This document shows, piece after piece, positions 43,582 through 53,636 of a stretch of 61,095 nt of DNA. The notes under the pieces are model-generated. The model was not told the origin of the DNA, ran no database searches, and saw nothing but the letters and a program-made list of their open reading frames with translations. Origin of the DNA: Caldalkalibacillus mannanilyticus JCM 10596 (GTDB taxonomy: Bacteria > Bacillota > Bacilli > Caldalkalibacillales > JCM-10596). Each line of letters opens with the position of its first letter. The stretch's first letter is position 1. The DNA lies in NCBI RefSeq assembly GCF_000615945.1, contig NZ_BAMO01000031.1, positions 1 through 61,095 of the forward strand, written 5' to 3'. Both the position numbers and the translations under genes were made by a program.

Positions 43582-44841
43582 ATGAATGTAGTTGAAAGTA
43601 GTCAAATTGCTGATATTAAGCTAGCACCAGAGGGACATTTGAAAATTGATTGGGTTAAGGAGCATATGCCTGTACTAAACCGAATCCGCGAGCGTTTTGA
43701 ACAAGAGAAGCCTTTTAAAGGATTAAAAGTTACGATTTCTTTACATCTTGAAGCGAAAACCGCTTATCTAGCGAAAGTTATTCAAGCAGGTGGAGCTGAT
43801 GTGACCATAACAGGGAGTAATCCACTTTCTACTCAAGATGATGTTTGTGCAGCTCTTGTGGAGGATGGTATTCAAGTATTTGCTCGTTATAATCCTCCGG
43901 CAGAGGAATACAAAAGCCATTTGATTAAATCTCTTGAAACAGAGCCAGATTTGATTATTGATGATGGTGGGGATTTAATTAGTATCCTTCATTCTGAACG
44001 TCCTGACCTGCTTAAAAAGGTGAGAGGTGGAGCAGAGGAAACAACAACGGGAATCCTAAGGCTTAAAGCTTTAGAGAAAGAAGGAAAGCTAAAATTCCCG
44101 ATGATTGCCGTGAATGATGCCTTTTGTAAGTATCTGTTTGATAATCGCTATGGAACAGGTCAATCGGTCTTTGATGGAATCAATCGCACGACAAACCTAG
44201 TAGTTGCAGGTAAAACAGTGGTTGTTGTCGGATATGGCTGGTGTGGTCGAGGTGTAGCTATGAGAGCAAAAGGATTAGGAGCAAAGGTAATTGTCACTGA
44301 AATCGATCCAATCAAGGCGATTGAAGGATATATGGATGGCTTTGAAGTGATGTCGATGGCAGAGGCAGCCAAGCATGGTGACTATTTTGTTACTGTAACA
44401 GGAAACAAGGATTGTATTAGGAAGGAACATTTTGAAGTAATGAAGGATGGGGCGATCTTATCCAACGCTGGTCATTTCGATGTGGAGATTAACAAAGTAG
44501 AATTAGAGCAATTATCCTCGGAGAAAAGAGTCGTACGCAGAAACATTGAGGAATTTACAATGAAGGACGGGCGCAAGATTTACTTGCTAGCGGAAGGACG
44601 TTTAGTGAATTTAGCGGCTGGAGATGGTCATCCAGCAGAAATTATGGATATGACCTTTGCCCTGCAAGCTATTTCTCTGGAGTATGCTAATAAGCATTAT
44701 CAAGAACTAGGTAAGCAAGTGATTTCAGTTCCTTATGAATTAGATCAGCAGGTAGCGGCTTATAAATTAGAGGCTTTGGGAATTCAAATTGACCAGCTAA
44801 CAGAAGAACAAAAAGCATATCTAGATTCCTGGGCAGAATAA
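43582..44841 (+). CDS. ahcY: S-adenosylhomocysteine hydrolase
   Basis: A 419-aa NAD-dependent enzyme that splits S-adenosylhomocysteine into adenosine and homocysteine. The substrate domain has [12 protein letters not shown] and [11 protein letters not shown]; the NAD domain has [19 protein letters not shown]; then [10 protein letters not shown] and a C-terminal [16 protein letters not shown] tail. Its short insert pattern resembles the compact thermophile/archaeal type. Many Bacilli recycle SAH by the Pfs/LuxS route instead. ATG 43582 follows GGAAGGAGAATGAAGG. Some members act on S-inosylhomocysteine, so substrate is not fully certain. Confidence 0.92.
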   Translation: MNVVESSQIADIKLAPEGHLKIDWVKEHMPVLNRIRERFEQEKPFKGLKVTISLHLEAKTAYLAKVIQAGGADVTITGSNPLSTQDDVCAALVEDGIQVFARYNPPAEEYKSHLIKSLETEPDLIIDDGGDLISILHSERPDLLKKVRGGAEETTTGILRLKALEKEGKLKFPMIAVNDAFCKYLFDNRYGTGQSVFDGINRTTNLVVAGKTVVVVGYGWCGRGVAMRAKGLGAKVIVTEIDPIKAIEGYMDGFEVMSMAEAAKHGDYFVTVTGNKDCIRKEHFEVMKDGAILSNAGHFDVEINKVELEQLSSEKRVVRRNIEEFTMKDGRKIYLLAEGRLVNLAAGDGHPAEIMDMTFALQAISLEYANKHYQELGKQVISVPYELDQQVAAYKLEALGIQIDQLTEEQKAYLDSWAE

Positions 44842-44880
44842 TAAAAGAATACTGATAAAGTTGTATGTTAAAGAGTACAA

Positions 44881-44911
44881 AAAATCCTGTAAACCAAGCA
44901 GGATTTTTTTT
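44881..44911 (+). terminator. Rho-independent terminator before mraZ
   Basis: AAAATCCTGT and GCAGGATTTT pair around a short loop, followed by a T-run. It separates ahcY from the dcw cluster. Confidence 0.9.
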
Positions 44912-44930
44912 GTGGGGAAGAATAATAAAA

Positions 44931-44960
44931 GAGTGGTGAAAAGTGGGGGGAAGTGGTACA
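44931..44960 (+). promoter_or_regulatory. MraZ-type operator repeats
   Basis: Three direct repeats of AGTGGnn occur at an exact 10-bp period (AGTGGTG, AGTGGGG, AGTGGTA). Further GTGGGG units lie at about 44912 and 44974. MraZ is known to bind GTGGG-type direct repeats with 10-bp spacing upstream of its own gene, so this is probably an autoregulatory box. Confidence 0.68.
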
Positions 44961-44988
44961 CTTAGGTGAAGAAGTGGGGTGACGATTC

Positions 44989-45420
44989 ATGTTCATGGGA
45001 GAATATCAACATACAATTGATGACAAAGGACGAATGATTATCCCTGCGAAGTTTCGCGAAGAACTTGGATCACGCTTTATTGTCACCCGCGGTTTAGATA
45101 ATTGTTTATTTGTTTATCCTGAATCTGAGTGGAGAATCATTGAACAAAAACTTAAATCCCTACCATTTACACGTTCTGATGCAAGAGCCTTTACCCGTTT
45201 CTTTTTCTCTGGTGCAATTGAATGTGAATTAGACAAACAGGGCAGGGTAAATATACCTGCTAATTTACGTCAGTACTCTCAGTTGCTGAAAGACTGTGTG
45301 GTGATTGGTGTCAGCAATCGAGTGGAAATCTGGAGTAAAGATGTGTGGGAAAACTATTTTGAGAATTCTGCGGATTCCTTTAACGAAATTGCAGAGAAAA
45401 TCGTAGACTTTGATTTGTAG
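44989..45420 (+). CDS. mraZ: Transcriptional regulator MraZ
   Basis: A 143-aa protein with two AbrB-like half-domains, each with a DxxGR motif: [14 protein letters not shown] and [14 protein letters not shown]. MraZ forms a ring and represses the dcw operon in other bacteria. ATG 44989 lies behind GGGGTGACGATTC; a second ATG at 44995 is also possible. It opens the division and cell wall cluster and precedes rsmH by 14 nt. Confidence 0.97.
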   Translation: MFMGEYQHTIDDKGRMIIPAKFREELGSRFIVTRGLDNCLFVYPESEWRIIEQKLKSLPFTRSDARAFTRFFFSGAIECELDKQGRVNIPANLRQYSQLLKDCVVIGVSNRVEIWSKDVWENYFENSADSFNEIAEKIVDFDL

Positions 45421-45434
45421 GAGGCTTACATAGC

Positions 45435-46367
45435 ATGTTTCACCATATTACCGTTCTAAAAAAGGAAACTGTAGAAGGACTGGCCATGAAGGAGAACGGA
45501 ATCTATGTAGATTGCACGCTAGGCGGCGCAGGGCATAGTTCTTTAATTGCATCTCAGTTATCAGGAAATGCCCAATTGATCTGTGTTGATCAAGATGATG
45601 CTGCCCTTCAAAATGCCGAGCAAGTATTAGCGCCGTTTATGGACAAGGTTCGTTTGGTTAAGAGTAATTTTAGACACATTCATGAGATACTAGATCAGCT
45701 AGAGATTGATAAGGTAGATGGTTTCCTCTATGACTTAGGGGTTTCATCACCGCAATTAGATGAAGCAGAACGAGGGTTTAGTTATAATCATGATGCCCCA
45801 CTTGATATGCGCATGGATCGCAGTAGCAAACTGAGCGCATTTGAAGTGGTGAATCAGTGGGAGGAAGAAGAACTCGCTTCGATTATTTATCGTTATGGTG
45901 AAGAAAAATTCTCTAGACGTATAGCCAGAAACATCGTAGAAACTCGAAAATCTCAAGCCATTCAAACAACACTACAGTTAGTCGATATCATAAAAAGCAG
46001 TATCCCTGCGGCAGCCAGGAGAACGGGACCTCATCCAGCTAAAAGGACCTTTCAGGCTATTCGGATCGCAGTAAATGATGAGTTGCAAGCCTTTGAAGAT
46101 TCTCTTTCACAAGCAGCAACAAGGTTGCATACAGGAGGAAGGCTTAGTGTGATCACCTTCCATTCATTGGAGGACCGGATTTGCAAACAATTCTTTCAGC
46201 AACAGAGCCAAGGATGTCTGTGTCCTCCTGACTTTCCACAGTGTGCTTGTGGAAATGTCCCTAAACTGAAAGTAATAACAAGAAAACCAATATTACCAAG
46301 TGATGATGAATTAGACCAAAATCCGCGAGCGCGTTCAGCCAAACTAAGGGTGGCTGAAAAGAGATAG
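45435..46367 (+). CDS. rsmH: 16S rRNA (cytosine1402-N4)-methyltransferase
   Basis: A 310-aa SAM-dependent methyltransferase (MraW). Motifs are [15 protein letters not shown], the SAM site [30 protein letters not shown] and [13 protein letters not shown] near the C-terminus. It methylates C1402 of 16S rRNA. TAGGAGGCTTACATAGC precedes ATG 45435. Confidence 0.96.
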   Translation: MFHHITVLKKETVEGLAMKENGIYVDCTLGGAGHSSLIASQLSGNAQLICVDQDDAALQNAEQVLAPFMDKVRLVKSNFRHIHEILDQLEIDKVDGFLYDLGVSSPQLDEAERGFSYNHDAPLDMRMDRSSKLSAFEVVNQWEEEELASIIYRYGEEKFSRRIARNIVETRKSQAIQTTLQLVDIIKSSIPAAARRTGPHPAKRTFQAIRIAVNDELQAFEDSLSQAATRLHTGGRLSVITFHSLEDRICKQFFQQQSQGCLCPPDFPQCACGNVPKLKVITRKPILPSDDELDQNPRARSAKLRVAEKR

Positions 46368-46409
46368 AAAATTTTTTCGAGAGAAGAGAGAACAAGAGGA
46401 GGTCGTTTG

Positions 46410-46856
46410 ATGTATCAGTATGGAAATGTAGCCGTCCAATACCAAAAAGAGAAAAAAATCAGACCGAAACAAAGACATTCCAACCAACCGCCTAAACAAC
46501 AACCAAAACCAAACAAACAACAACATGTCTCTTCTCAAAGGAAGATCTTAAGTAGTGGGGAAAAACTACTTTACATTGCTTGTATTATCGGTATTGTTGT
46601 ATTATTAAGTATGCTATTATCTCGTTATGCGACCATCACACAATTAAATTATGAAATCCAAGCTTTAGAAAAAGAAGTAAAAACAATTGAAGAAGTGAAC
46701 ATGAACTTAGAGCTTATTGTAGCGGAATATAGTTCTCCAGAAAGAATTAGAAAAGTGGCTCAAGAAGAACTAGGAATGGTAGAAAAAAATCCAAATGTTA
46801 AAGTATTAAAGCCATCAGTGAGTAAAAGCTCCTTAGATTCCACTTCAAATGAGTAG
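46410..46856 (+). CDS. ftsL: Cell division protein FtsL
   Basis: A 148-aa bitopic divisome protein. A Lys/Gln-rich cytoplasmic tail (KKIRPKQRHSNQPPKQQ) precedes one membrane helix (about residues 54-73, YIACIIGIVVLLSML). An extracytoplasmic leucine-zipper coiled coil follows (LNYEIQALEKEVKTIEEVN...), ending with the conserved EELGM. GAGGAGG lies 7 nt before ATG 46410. Position between rsmH and pbpB supports the call despite low family conservation. Confidence 0.9.
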   Translation: MYQYGNVAVQYQKEKKIRPKQRHSNQPPKQQPKPNKQQHVSSQRKILSSGEKLLYIACIIGIVVLLSMLLSRYATITQLNYEIQALEKEVKTIEEVNMNLELIVAEYSSPERIRKVAQEELGMVEKNPNVKVLKPSVSKSSLDSTSNE

Positions 46857-46865
46857 GTGATCGGT

Positions 46866-49062
46866 ATGTCAGTGCAAGGAAAGAAAATTAACAGAAGAAG
46901 CCAGTTTGCTGGAGCAATATTTTTATTGCTCTTTTTTGGTATCGTTTATCGATTTTATGTCATACAAGTAGTGGATGCTTCTATTTATGAAGAGGCTACA
47001 GGTAAGCTGTACAATCGTGAAGCCACTCTCTCAGCGAAGAGAGGTACTATATTTGACCGCAATGGGGAAACGTTAGCCAAGGAAGCCAGCTCCTATACGG
47101 CTGTTGCCATATTAAGCAAAAAAGCCCCTGTACGTAGGTGATCCCCTAGAAACGGCGAAAAAACTCTCACCTCTATTAGATATGCCTGTAGAAGATTTGC
47201 ATAAGCTGATGACGCAGGAAGGGCGTTATCAAGTGGAGCTTCGCCCTGGGGGATGGAAATTGGATCGCGAAACCATGCAGGAAATCGTTAAATTAGAACT
47301 GCCAGGAATTATGTTTATCGAAGAGCCCAAGAGATATTATCCTAATAATGATTTTGCATCGCATGTGATTGGGTTTTTAAATCATGATGGAAAGCCAGTG
47401 ATGGGTTTAGAGGCATCCTTAAATTCTCATTTGTATGGGGAGGATGGCTATATTGAGTACTCCAAGGATAACAAAGGAAACGTCCTGCCAGAAGGAATGA
47501 AAGATAAACAGAATCCTGTTCATGGGAAGAATATCTACCTAACAATTGATGAACGAATCCAGCTTTATATAGAGAATGCTTTGACGGAAGCAAATGAACA
47601 GTATGCACCGGAGAGTATGACTGTGATTGCGGCAAATCCTCATACAGGAGAAATTTTGGGGATGTCGAGTCGACCTTCTTTCGATCCTAATCACTATCAA
47701 TCTATTGAAAACTACGTGAATCATGCTGTTTCTAGTACATTTGAACCCGGCTCAACCTTTAAGATTATCACCTTAGCGGCGGCTATCGAAGAAGGCATCT
47801 ACAATGGGAACGAAAAATACATGTCAGGAAGTAAGAAGGTACGAGGAGGGCTTGTCCGAGATCACCGTCGCGGTGGATGGGGACAGATTACCTTCTTAGA
47901 GGGTGTACAAAAATCAAGTAACGTAGCGTTTACGATTCTGGGTTATGATCGAATGCCTAAGGATGTCTTCTACCATTATATTTCTCGCTTTGGCTTTGGT
48001 GAACTTACAGGAATTGACTTACCTCATGAAAGCAAGGGGCGTGTCAAATCATCTCATAATATACCAGAGCTTGACCTTGCAAATATGACATTTGGTCAAG
48101 GGCTAGCTGTAACCGCTATTCAGCAAGTGGCAGCTGTCAATGCGATTGCCAATGGAGGAAAGCTTTTAAAGCCGTATATCATAGATCGAATTGAAGATCC
48201 TTCAACTGGTGAGGCTGTTGTGAATAATAAACCAGAAGTGATTTATGATCAAGTTGTTTCCCAAAAAACAAGTAAGGACGTAGCTGATATCTTAGAAACA
48301 GTTGTCACGAGTGGTACTGGGCAAAACTTTTATATAGAGGGGTATCAGGTGGCAGGAAAGACGGGGACAGCTCAGAAACCAGCCAAAAACGGAGGATATG
48401 TACAGGGAAAATATATTCATTCCTTTATCGGTTTTGCTCCTAAGGATAATCCGCAAATTGTCTTGTATGTAGCTGTGGATTCCCCTAAGGTTCCCGATTA
48501 TAGACTCGGGGGTTCCGTTGTTGCGGAAATCTTTAAATCTGTCATGCAGAACAGTCTACAATACTTAAGTGTTCAGCCTAAAGTAGAAGAAGTGCAAATC
48601 CAAGAAATCAAAGTAGAAGCATCCAGTTTGCCAGATTATCGTCAGATGAGCGTCATGGCAGCTAGACAAGCAGCTGAAATGAAGGGATTCGAGGTTGTTG
48701 TACTTGGAGATGGAGCGACGGTCACTACTCAGTATCCCGAAGCAGATGCAAAAGTATATAAAAATGAGCGTATTTTCCTCATTGCAGGACATATTTCAGA
48801 GTCGATTGTTCCAGATATGACTGGCTGGACATTGAGAGAGCTTATGGACTGGGCGAATATGGCGAATGTTCAGCTTGAAGCAGTGGGAAGGGGCTACACT
48901 CATTCACAAAGTATTGAGGCAGGGGAAAAGGTAAAAGCAGGTGGGCGAATAAGGGTTGAATTAAAGCCTAAATTTGAGAAAGTAACGGAGGATTTGATCA
49001 AAGAAGAAGGAGAGAGCGAAACAAGTGAGGAAGTATCCTCCTCTCCTGATTCTGAAGAATAA
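46866..49062 (+). CDS. pbpB: Penicillin-binding protein 2B, septal transpeptidase (frameshifted in this sequence)
   Basis: A class B PBP of about 730 aa. After one membrane anchor (about residues 15-33) come the dimerisation domain (KRGTIFDRNGETLA), the transpeptidase domain with STFK (FEPGSTFKIIT), SSN and KTGTAQ, and two C-terminal PASTA domains. The frame given stops at about 47141. One fewer A in the A6 run 47118-47123 reads SKKPLYVGDPLETAKKLSPLL and joins the remaining 626 codons; a 2-base loss in GTACGTAGG would also repair it. ATG 46866 follows TAGGTGAT. It cross-links septal peptidoglycan and is essential in B. subtilis. Confidence 0.92.
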
Positions 49063-49107
49063 TAGGAAGCTCTCATTTTTTAAGTATTTCAACATTCAGG
49101 TTGTTCT

Positions 49108-49156
49108 ATAAAGTAGACAAGTTGAATAGGGTTATAGTAAAACCTATTCTCTGATG
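49108..49156 (+). repeat. Possible degenerate hairpin-repeat copy D before spoVD
   Basis: ATAAAGTAGAC, the complement of the copy A-C tail, is followed by a hairpin (GAATAGG/CCTATTC) and CTGATG, 15 nt before the spoVD start. The stem sequence itself differs, so common origin is doubtful. Confidence 0.25.
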
Positions 49157-49170
49157 TTGGAGGGCTAATT

Positions 49171-51099
49171 GTGCGAGTATCTAATGTAACCGTTCGAAGA
49201 AGACTGATCATTGCGTTGATCATAGGAATATTTCTATATGGAGCACTGGGAACCAGACTAGGCTATGTACAGCTTTTCAAAGGTCATTGGTTAATGGATA
49301 AGGCGGAAGATCTCTGGAGTCGGGATGTCCCTTTTGAAGCTAAGAGAGGTAAAATCTTGGACCGTAATGGGGATGTTTTAGCCTATAACATTAGTGCTCC
49401 CTCTGTTTTAGTCGTCCCTGCTCAAGTTCAAAATCCTGAAGAAACGGCTAGGAAGCTCGCTAATGCGCTGATGGCGAGCGAAGAAAAAGTATATAGAGAG
49501 ATTACACAGAGGAAGTCCAAAGTATATATTAAACCTGAAGGTATGAAAATAACAAATGAAAAGGCAAGAGAAATTCAAAATCTAGGTCTACCGGGAGTCA
49601 TGATTGCCGAAGATAGTAAAAGACATTATCCTTATGGCGAGTTTTTATCCCATGTTCTTGGCTTTTCTGGAATTGATAATCAAGGATTAGTTGGATCTGA
49701 ACTGATCTATGATGATATTTTAAGTGGGACTCAAGGGAGAGTTTCCTTCTATTCTGATGCCAAAGGAAAACTAATGCCTAATCAGCCTGAGGTCTATACT
49801 CCACCCAAAGACGGAAACGATTTAATTCTCACTATTGACTCTGGGGTGCAGAAGATCATGGAAAGGGAAATTGATGTTGCAGTCGCTAAATATAATCCTG
49901 ACCATGTCATAGCGATTGCGATGGATCCCAATACAGGTGAAATCTTAGGGATGTTAAGTAGACCTGATTATGATCCAGGAAGATTTCGTGAATATGCACC
50001 AGAGGTGTATAACAGAAATTTGCCTGTTTTTAGTATGTATGAGCCAGGTTCTACCTTCAAAATCATTACTTTGGCTGCAGCCTTGGAAGAAGGGAAAGTA
50101 AATCTAGAAGAAGAGCATTTTCATGATCCCGGACATGTGACCGTAGCAGGTGCACGCTTAAGATGCTGGAAAAGAGGAGGACATGGTCATCAATCCTTTC
50201 TTGAGGTCGTAGAAAACTCTTGTAACCCAGGATTTGTCGAACTGGGGCAACGTCTAGGAACTGAGACCCTGTTTCAGTACGTCTATGATTTTGGTTTCGG
50301 AAGTAAAACAGGCATCGACATGCAGGGGGAACAGAAAGGAATTATCTTCAGACCCGAAAATCGAGGTCCCGTAGAAACAGCAACAACTGCCTTTGGTCAA
50401 GGAGTAGCAGTGACACCTATTCAGCAGGTAGCTGCGGTTTCTGCTGCGATTAATGGAGGCTATTTATACCAACCCTATATTGCTAAGGAATGGCATGACT
50501 CTGAAACCAACATGGTTGCAGGTCGAAATACGCCTGTTCTAAAAAAACAGGTCATTTCGAATGAAACCTCTAGTAAGGTGCGTGAAGCGCTAGAGAGTGT
50601 TGTTGCCAAGGGAACAGGCCGGAATGCCTATGTAGAAGGTTATCGCGTTGGAGGAAAAACAGGAACTGCCCAAAAAGTAGCACCAGGTGGAGGGTATCTA
50701 AAAGATAACCATATTGTTTCATTCATAGGGTTTGCACCAGCCGACGATCCTCAAATTGTGGTTTATGTGGGGGTAGATAATCCCAAAGGAACGGTTCAAT
50801 TTGGAGGAGTTGTTGCTGCCCCAATAGTAGGAAAAATCATCGACGATTCACTTCGATATATGGGAGTAGAGAAGCGTCAAAGTCCTCTGCAAAAAGAGTA
50901 CTTTTGGGGAGATGACATCATGGTCGAGGTTCCAGATTTACTTGGCATGACTCCTCAAGAAATTCAAAATAGCTACTATCATTTACCTATTGATCCAACA
51001 GGGAATGGTAAGTATGTTCTTAGACAATCTCCAAAACCAGGGACAAAAGTAAAAGAAGGTTCTATTATTCGTGTTTATTTAGGTGACAAACCGGAGTAG
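49171..51099 (+). CDS. spoVD: Stage V sporulation protein D (class B PBP)
   Basis: A 642-aa mother-cell transpeptidase for spore cortex. It has a membrane anchor (about residues 11-28), the KRGKILDRNGDVLAYN domain, active-site motifs YEPGSTFKIIT, ENSCNPGFV (S-x-N) and GGKTGTAQKV, and one PASTA domain (VPDLLGMTPQEIQ...). The single PASTA and its place directly after pbpB distinguish SpoVD. Start is GTG 49171 behind TTGGAGGGCTAATT. Confidence 0.93.
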   Translation: MRVSNVTVRRRLIIALIIGIFLYGALGTRLGYVQLFKGHWLMDKAEDLWSRDVPFEAKRGKILDRNGDVLAYNISAPSVLVVPAQVQNPEETARKLANALMASEEKVYREITQRKSKVYIKPEGMKITNEKAREIQNLGLPGVMIAEDSKRHYPYGEFLSHVLGFSGIDNQGLVGSELIYDDILSGTQGRVSFYSDAKGKLMPNQPEVYTPPKDGNDLILTIDSGVQKIMEREIDVAVAKYNPDHVIAIAMDPNTGEILGMLSRPDYDPGRFREYAPEVYNRNLPVFSMYEPGSTFKIITLAAALEEGKVNLEEEHFHDPGHVTVAGARLRCWKRGGHGHQSFLEVVENSCNPGFVELGQRLGTETLFQYVYDFGFGSKTGIDMQGEQKGIIFRPENRGPVETATTAFGQGVAVTPIQQVAAVSAAINGGYLYQPYIAKEWHDSETNMVAGRNTPVLKKQVISNETSSKVREALESVVAKGTGRNAYVEGYRVGGKTGTAQKVAPGGGYLKDNHIVSFIGFAPADDPQIVVYVGVDNPKGTVQFGGVVAAPIVGKIIDDSLRYMGVEKRQSPLQKEYFWGDDIMVEVPDLLGMTPQEIQNSYYHLPIDPTGNGKYVLRQSPKPGTKVKEGSIIRVYLGDKPE

Positions 51100-51149
51100 G
51101 ACGATTAAAATAGAGGATGTGTATTTTAGAATAATATGAGGTGTCAACA

Positions 51150-52650
51150 ATGAACTTAGATCATTTACTACAGCACTTAACCCCGTACCAACTAAAAAAT
51201 ATAGATAGAGAAGCTTTACAAGAGCTAGAGATCACATCCATTGAAATGGACTCTAGAAAAGTCATCGCTGGATCATTATTTGTCTGTTTAGTAGGATACC
51301 AAACAGATGGTCATCAATATGTTCAGCAAGCCCTTGACAGAGGAGCAGTCGCTGTTGTTGCTGAGAAGCCACTTTCTGATTGTACGGCTCCTATGATTAT
51401 GGTGCCTGATACTAGAAGGGTCTTAGCTTTCTTAGCGAATCGTTTTTATGACCATCCCACACATAAATTAAGGCTAATAGGGGTGACTGGAACCAATGGT
51501 AAGACGACAGTGACTCATTTAATTGAAAAAATGCTTGAAGATCAGGGGAAGAAAACAGGAAGAATTGGAACAATGAATATGAAGATAGATGATGAACTAT
51601 TTGAGGTTCAAAACACCACTCCTGAATCTATTGAGCTTCAAAAAGCGTTTGCAAAAATGGTCGAGAAGCGTTCAGAATATGCTGTGATTGAAGCATCATC
51701 ATGCGATTCACATGGGCAGGATTCGCGGGAGCCATTTTCGTGTTGCTGTTTTTACAAATTTAACGCAGGATCACTTGGACTATCATGGTACTATGGATGA
51801 GTATAAACGGGCCAAGGGTCTTTTGTTTGCTCAATTAGGCAACTCTTATCGAGAAGAAAATCTTAATTTTGCCATCTTAAATGGAGATGATGAAGCCCAT
51901 ATTTATTATCAACAAGTGACTCCTGCACAGGTATTGACCTATGGTATCGATAATCCTGATGTAGATGTTAGAGCAACAGATATCCAAATTGATGGACAGG
52001 GAACTGCCTTTACTGTCGAATGCTTTAAGGGGACTGAGAAATTTCATCTGCAAATGCTAGGGAAATTTAATGTTTATAATGCACTTGCGACAATTAGTGT
52101 AGGGCTAGTTGAGGGCTTAAGCTTAGAAGGTATAAAAAAGAGTATAGAGGGGATGAAAGGCGTTCGAGGAAGAATGGAACCCGTTCATGTAGGACAAAAT
52201 TTCAGTGTAGTCGTGGATTACGCCCATACACCTGATAGTCTAGAAAACGTGTTAAAGACTTGCCAAGAATTCGTACATAATGGAAAAATATATTGCGTTG
52301 TAGGCTGTGGCGGTAACCGTGATCGAAGTAAACGTCCGATTATGGCAAACATTGCTGTTCAATATGCAGACAAAGCGGTTTTTACCTCTGATAACCCACG
52401 CTCAGAAGATCCGAATGAGATTTTAGAGGAGATGATCCGTGGTGTAAAAGATCAAGGGATTGAGGACGGTAAATACGTGTCGATGGTAGATCGTAAAGAA
52501 GCGATAGAATGGGCTATACGTCAGGCACAAAAGAATGACATTGTTCTAATTGCAGGTAAGGGACATGAAACGTACCAAGAAATTAATGGAAAAAAATATC
52601 CTTTTGACGACCGTGAATGGGCGATAGAATTTCTTCAGCAAAAAAAATAA
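51150..52650 (+). CDS. murE: UDP-MurNAc-tripeptide synthetase (frameshifted in this sequence)
   Basis: A Mur ligase of about 500 aa adding the third stem residue. The ATP loop is GVTGTNGKTTVTHLIEKML. DNPRSEDPNEI is the DNPR motif of meso-diaminopimelate-adding enzymes, so the wall is of the DAP type. The frame breaks near 51697-51703: restoring CA in the CATCATCA stretch gives EASSHAIHMGRIRGSHFR, whereas as given the frame ends at 51800. This needs a 2-base loss or a 1-base gain, unlike the other breaks. GAGGTGTCAAC precedes ATG 51150. Confidence 0.92.
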
Positions 52651-52677
52651 AAAAGAATATAGGAAGGGGGGTCAACC

Positions 52678-53636
52678 TTGCCCCAAATTATCATACTAAC
52701 CATCGTTGCTGCTTTTTTAATTGTGGTTCTTCTTGCTCCACTATTTATTCCTTTGTTACATCGCCTTAAATTTGGCCAAAGCATCAGAGAGGAAGGTCCT
52801 CAATCTCATCAAAAAAAATCTGGAACTCCTACAATGGGGGGGACGATTATCCTCCTGGCACTCTCGGTGACGGTTCTTAAATTTGCAACAAATTCACTGG
52901 AGATCTTTCTGCTTATGCTCGTCACTTTAGGGTATGGTTTGCTCGGTTTTCTAGATGATTTTATTAAGATTGTTTTGAAAAGAAACCTTGGTTTAACAGC
53001 TAAACAAAAGTTATTCGGTCAATTAATTATTGCCCTTATTTTTTACTATTTATTAAATCAAAATGGTCATTCGACTCAGGTTTTTATTCCTGGAACAGAG
53101 TTTAATATCGACTTAGCATGGATTTACTTTCCTTTTATGATCCTGATGATGATTGGTTTTTCTAATGCGGTCAATTTGACAGATGGACTTGATGGACTTT
53201 TATCCGGTACGGCAGCCGTTGCTTTTGGTGCACTTGCCGTGATTGCTACATGCGCTCAGAAATAGATATTGCCATTTTTAGTGCGGCTGTTGTGGGGGCT
53301 GTTTTAGGATTTTTAGTCTATAATGCACATCCTGCAAGAGTTTTTATGGGAGACACGGGATCACTGGCACTCGGGGGAGCCATCGCCGCTATCGCGATTC
53401 TAACCAAAACAGAGTTATTATTGTTAATTATCGGGGGGATTTTTGTTCTTGAGGCCTTCTCTGTGGTTCTTCAGGTTATTTCCTTTAAAACAAGAGGAAA
53501 AAGAATTTTCCGCATGAGTCCCATTCACCATCACTTCGAATTATCGGGCTGGTCTGAATGGAAGGTTGTTGTTGTCTTCTGGTTTATCTCTATGTGTCTG
53601 GCTGGCATTGGAATCTACTTTGAGGTGTTTGCTTAA
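52678..53636 (+). CDS. mraY: Phospho-N-acetylmuramoyl-pentapeptide transferase (frameshifted in this sequence)
   Basis: A ten-helix membrane enzyme that makes lipid I. Motifs: [56 protein letters not shown] and [13 protein letters not shown]. The frame breaks at 53246-53248: GCTACATG should be GCTTACATG, giving [19 protein letters not shown]. One T is missing, so a sequencing loss is likely. Start is TTG 52678 behind GGAAGGGGGGTC. It shares one base with murD. Confidence 0.93.
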
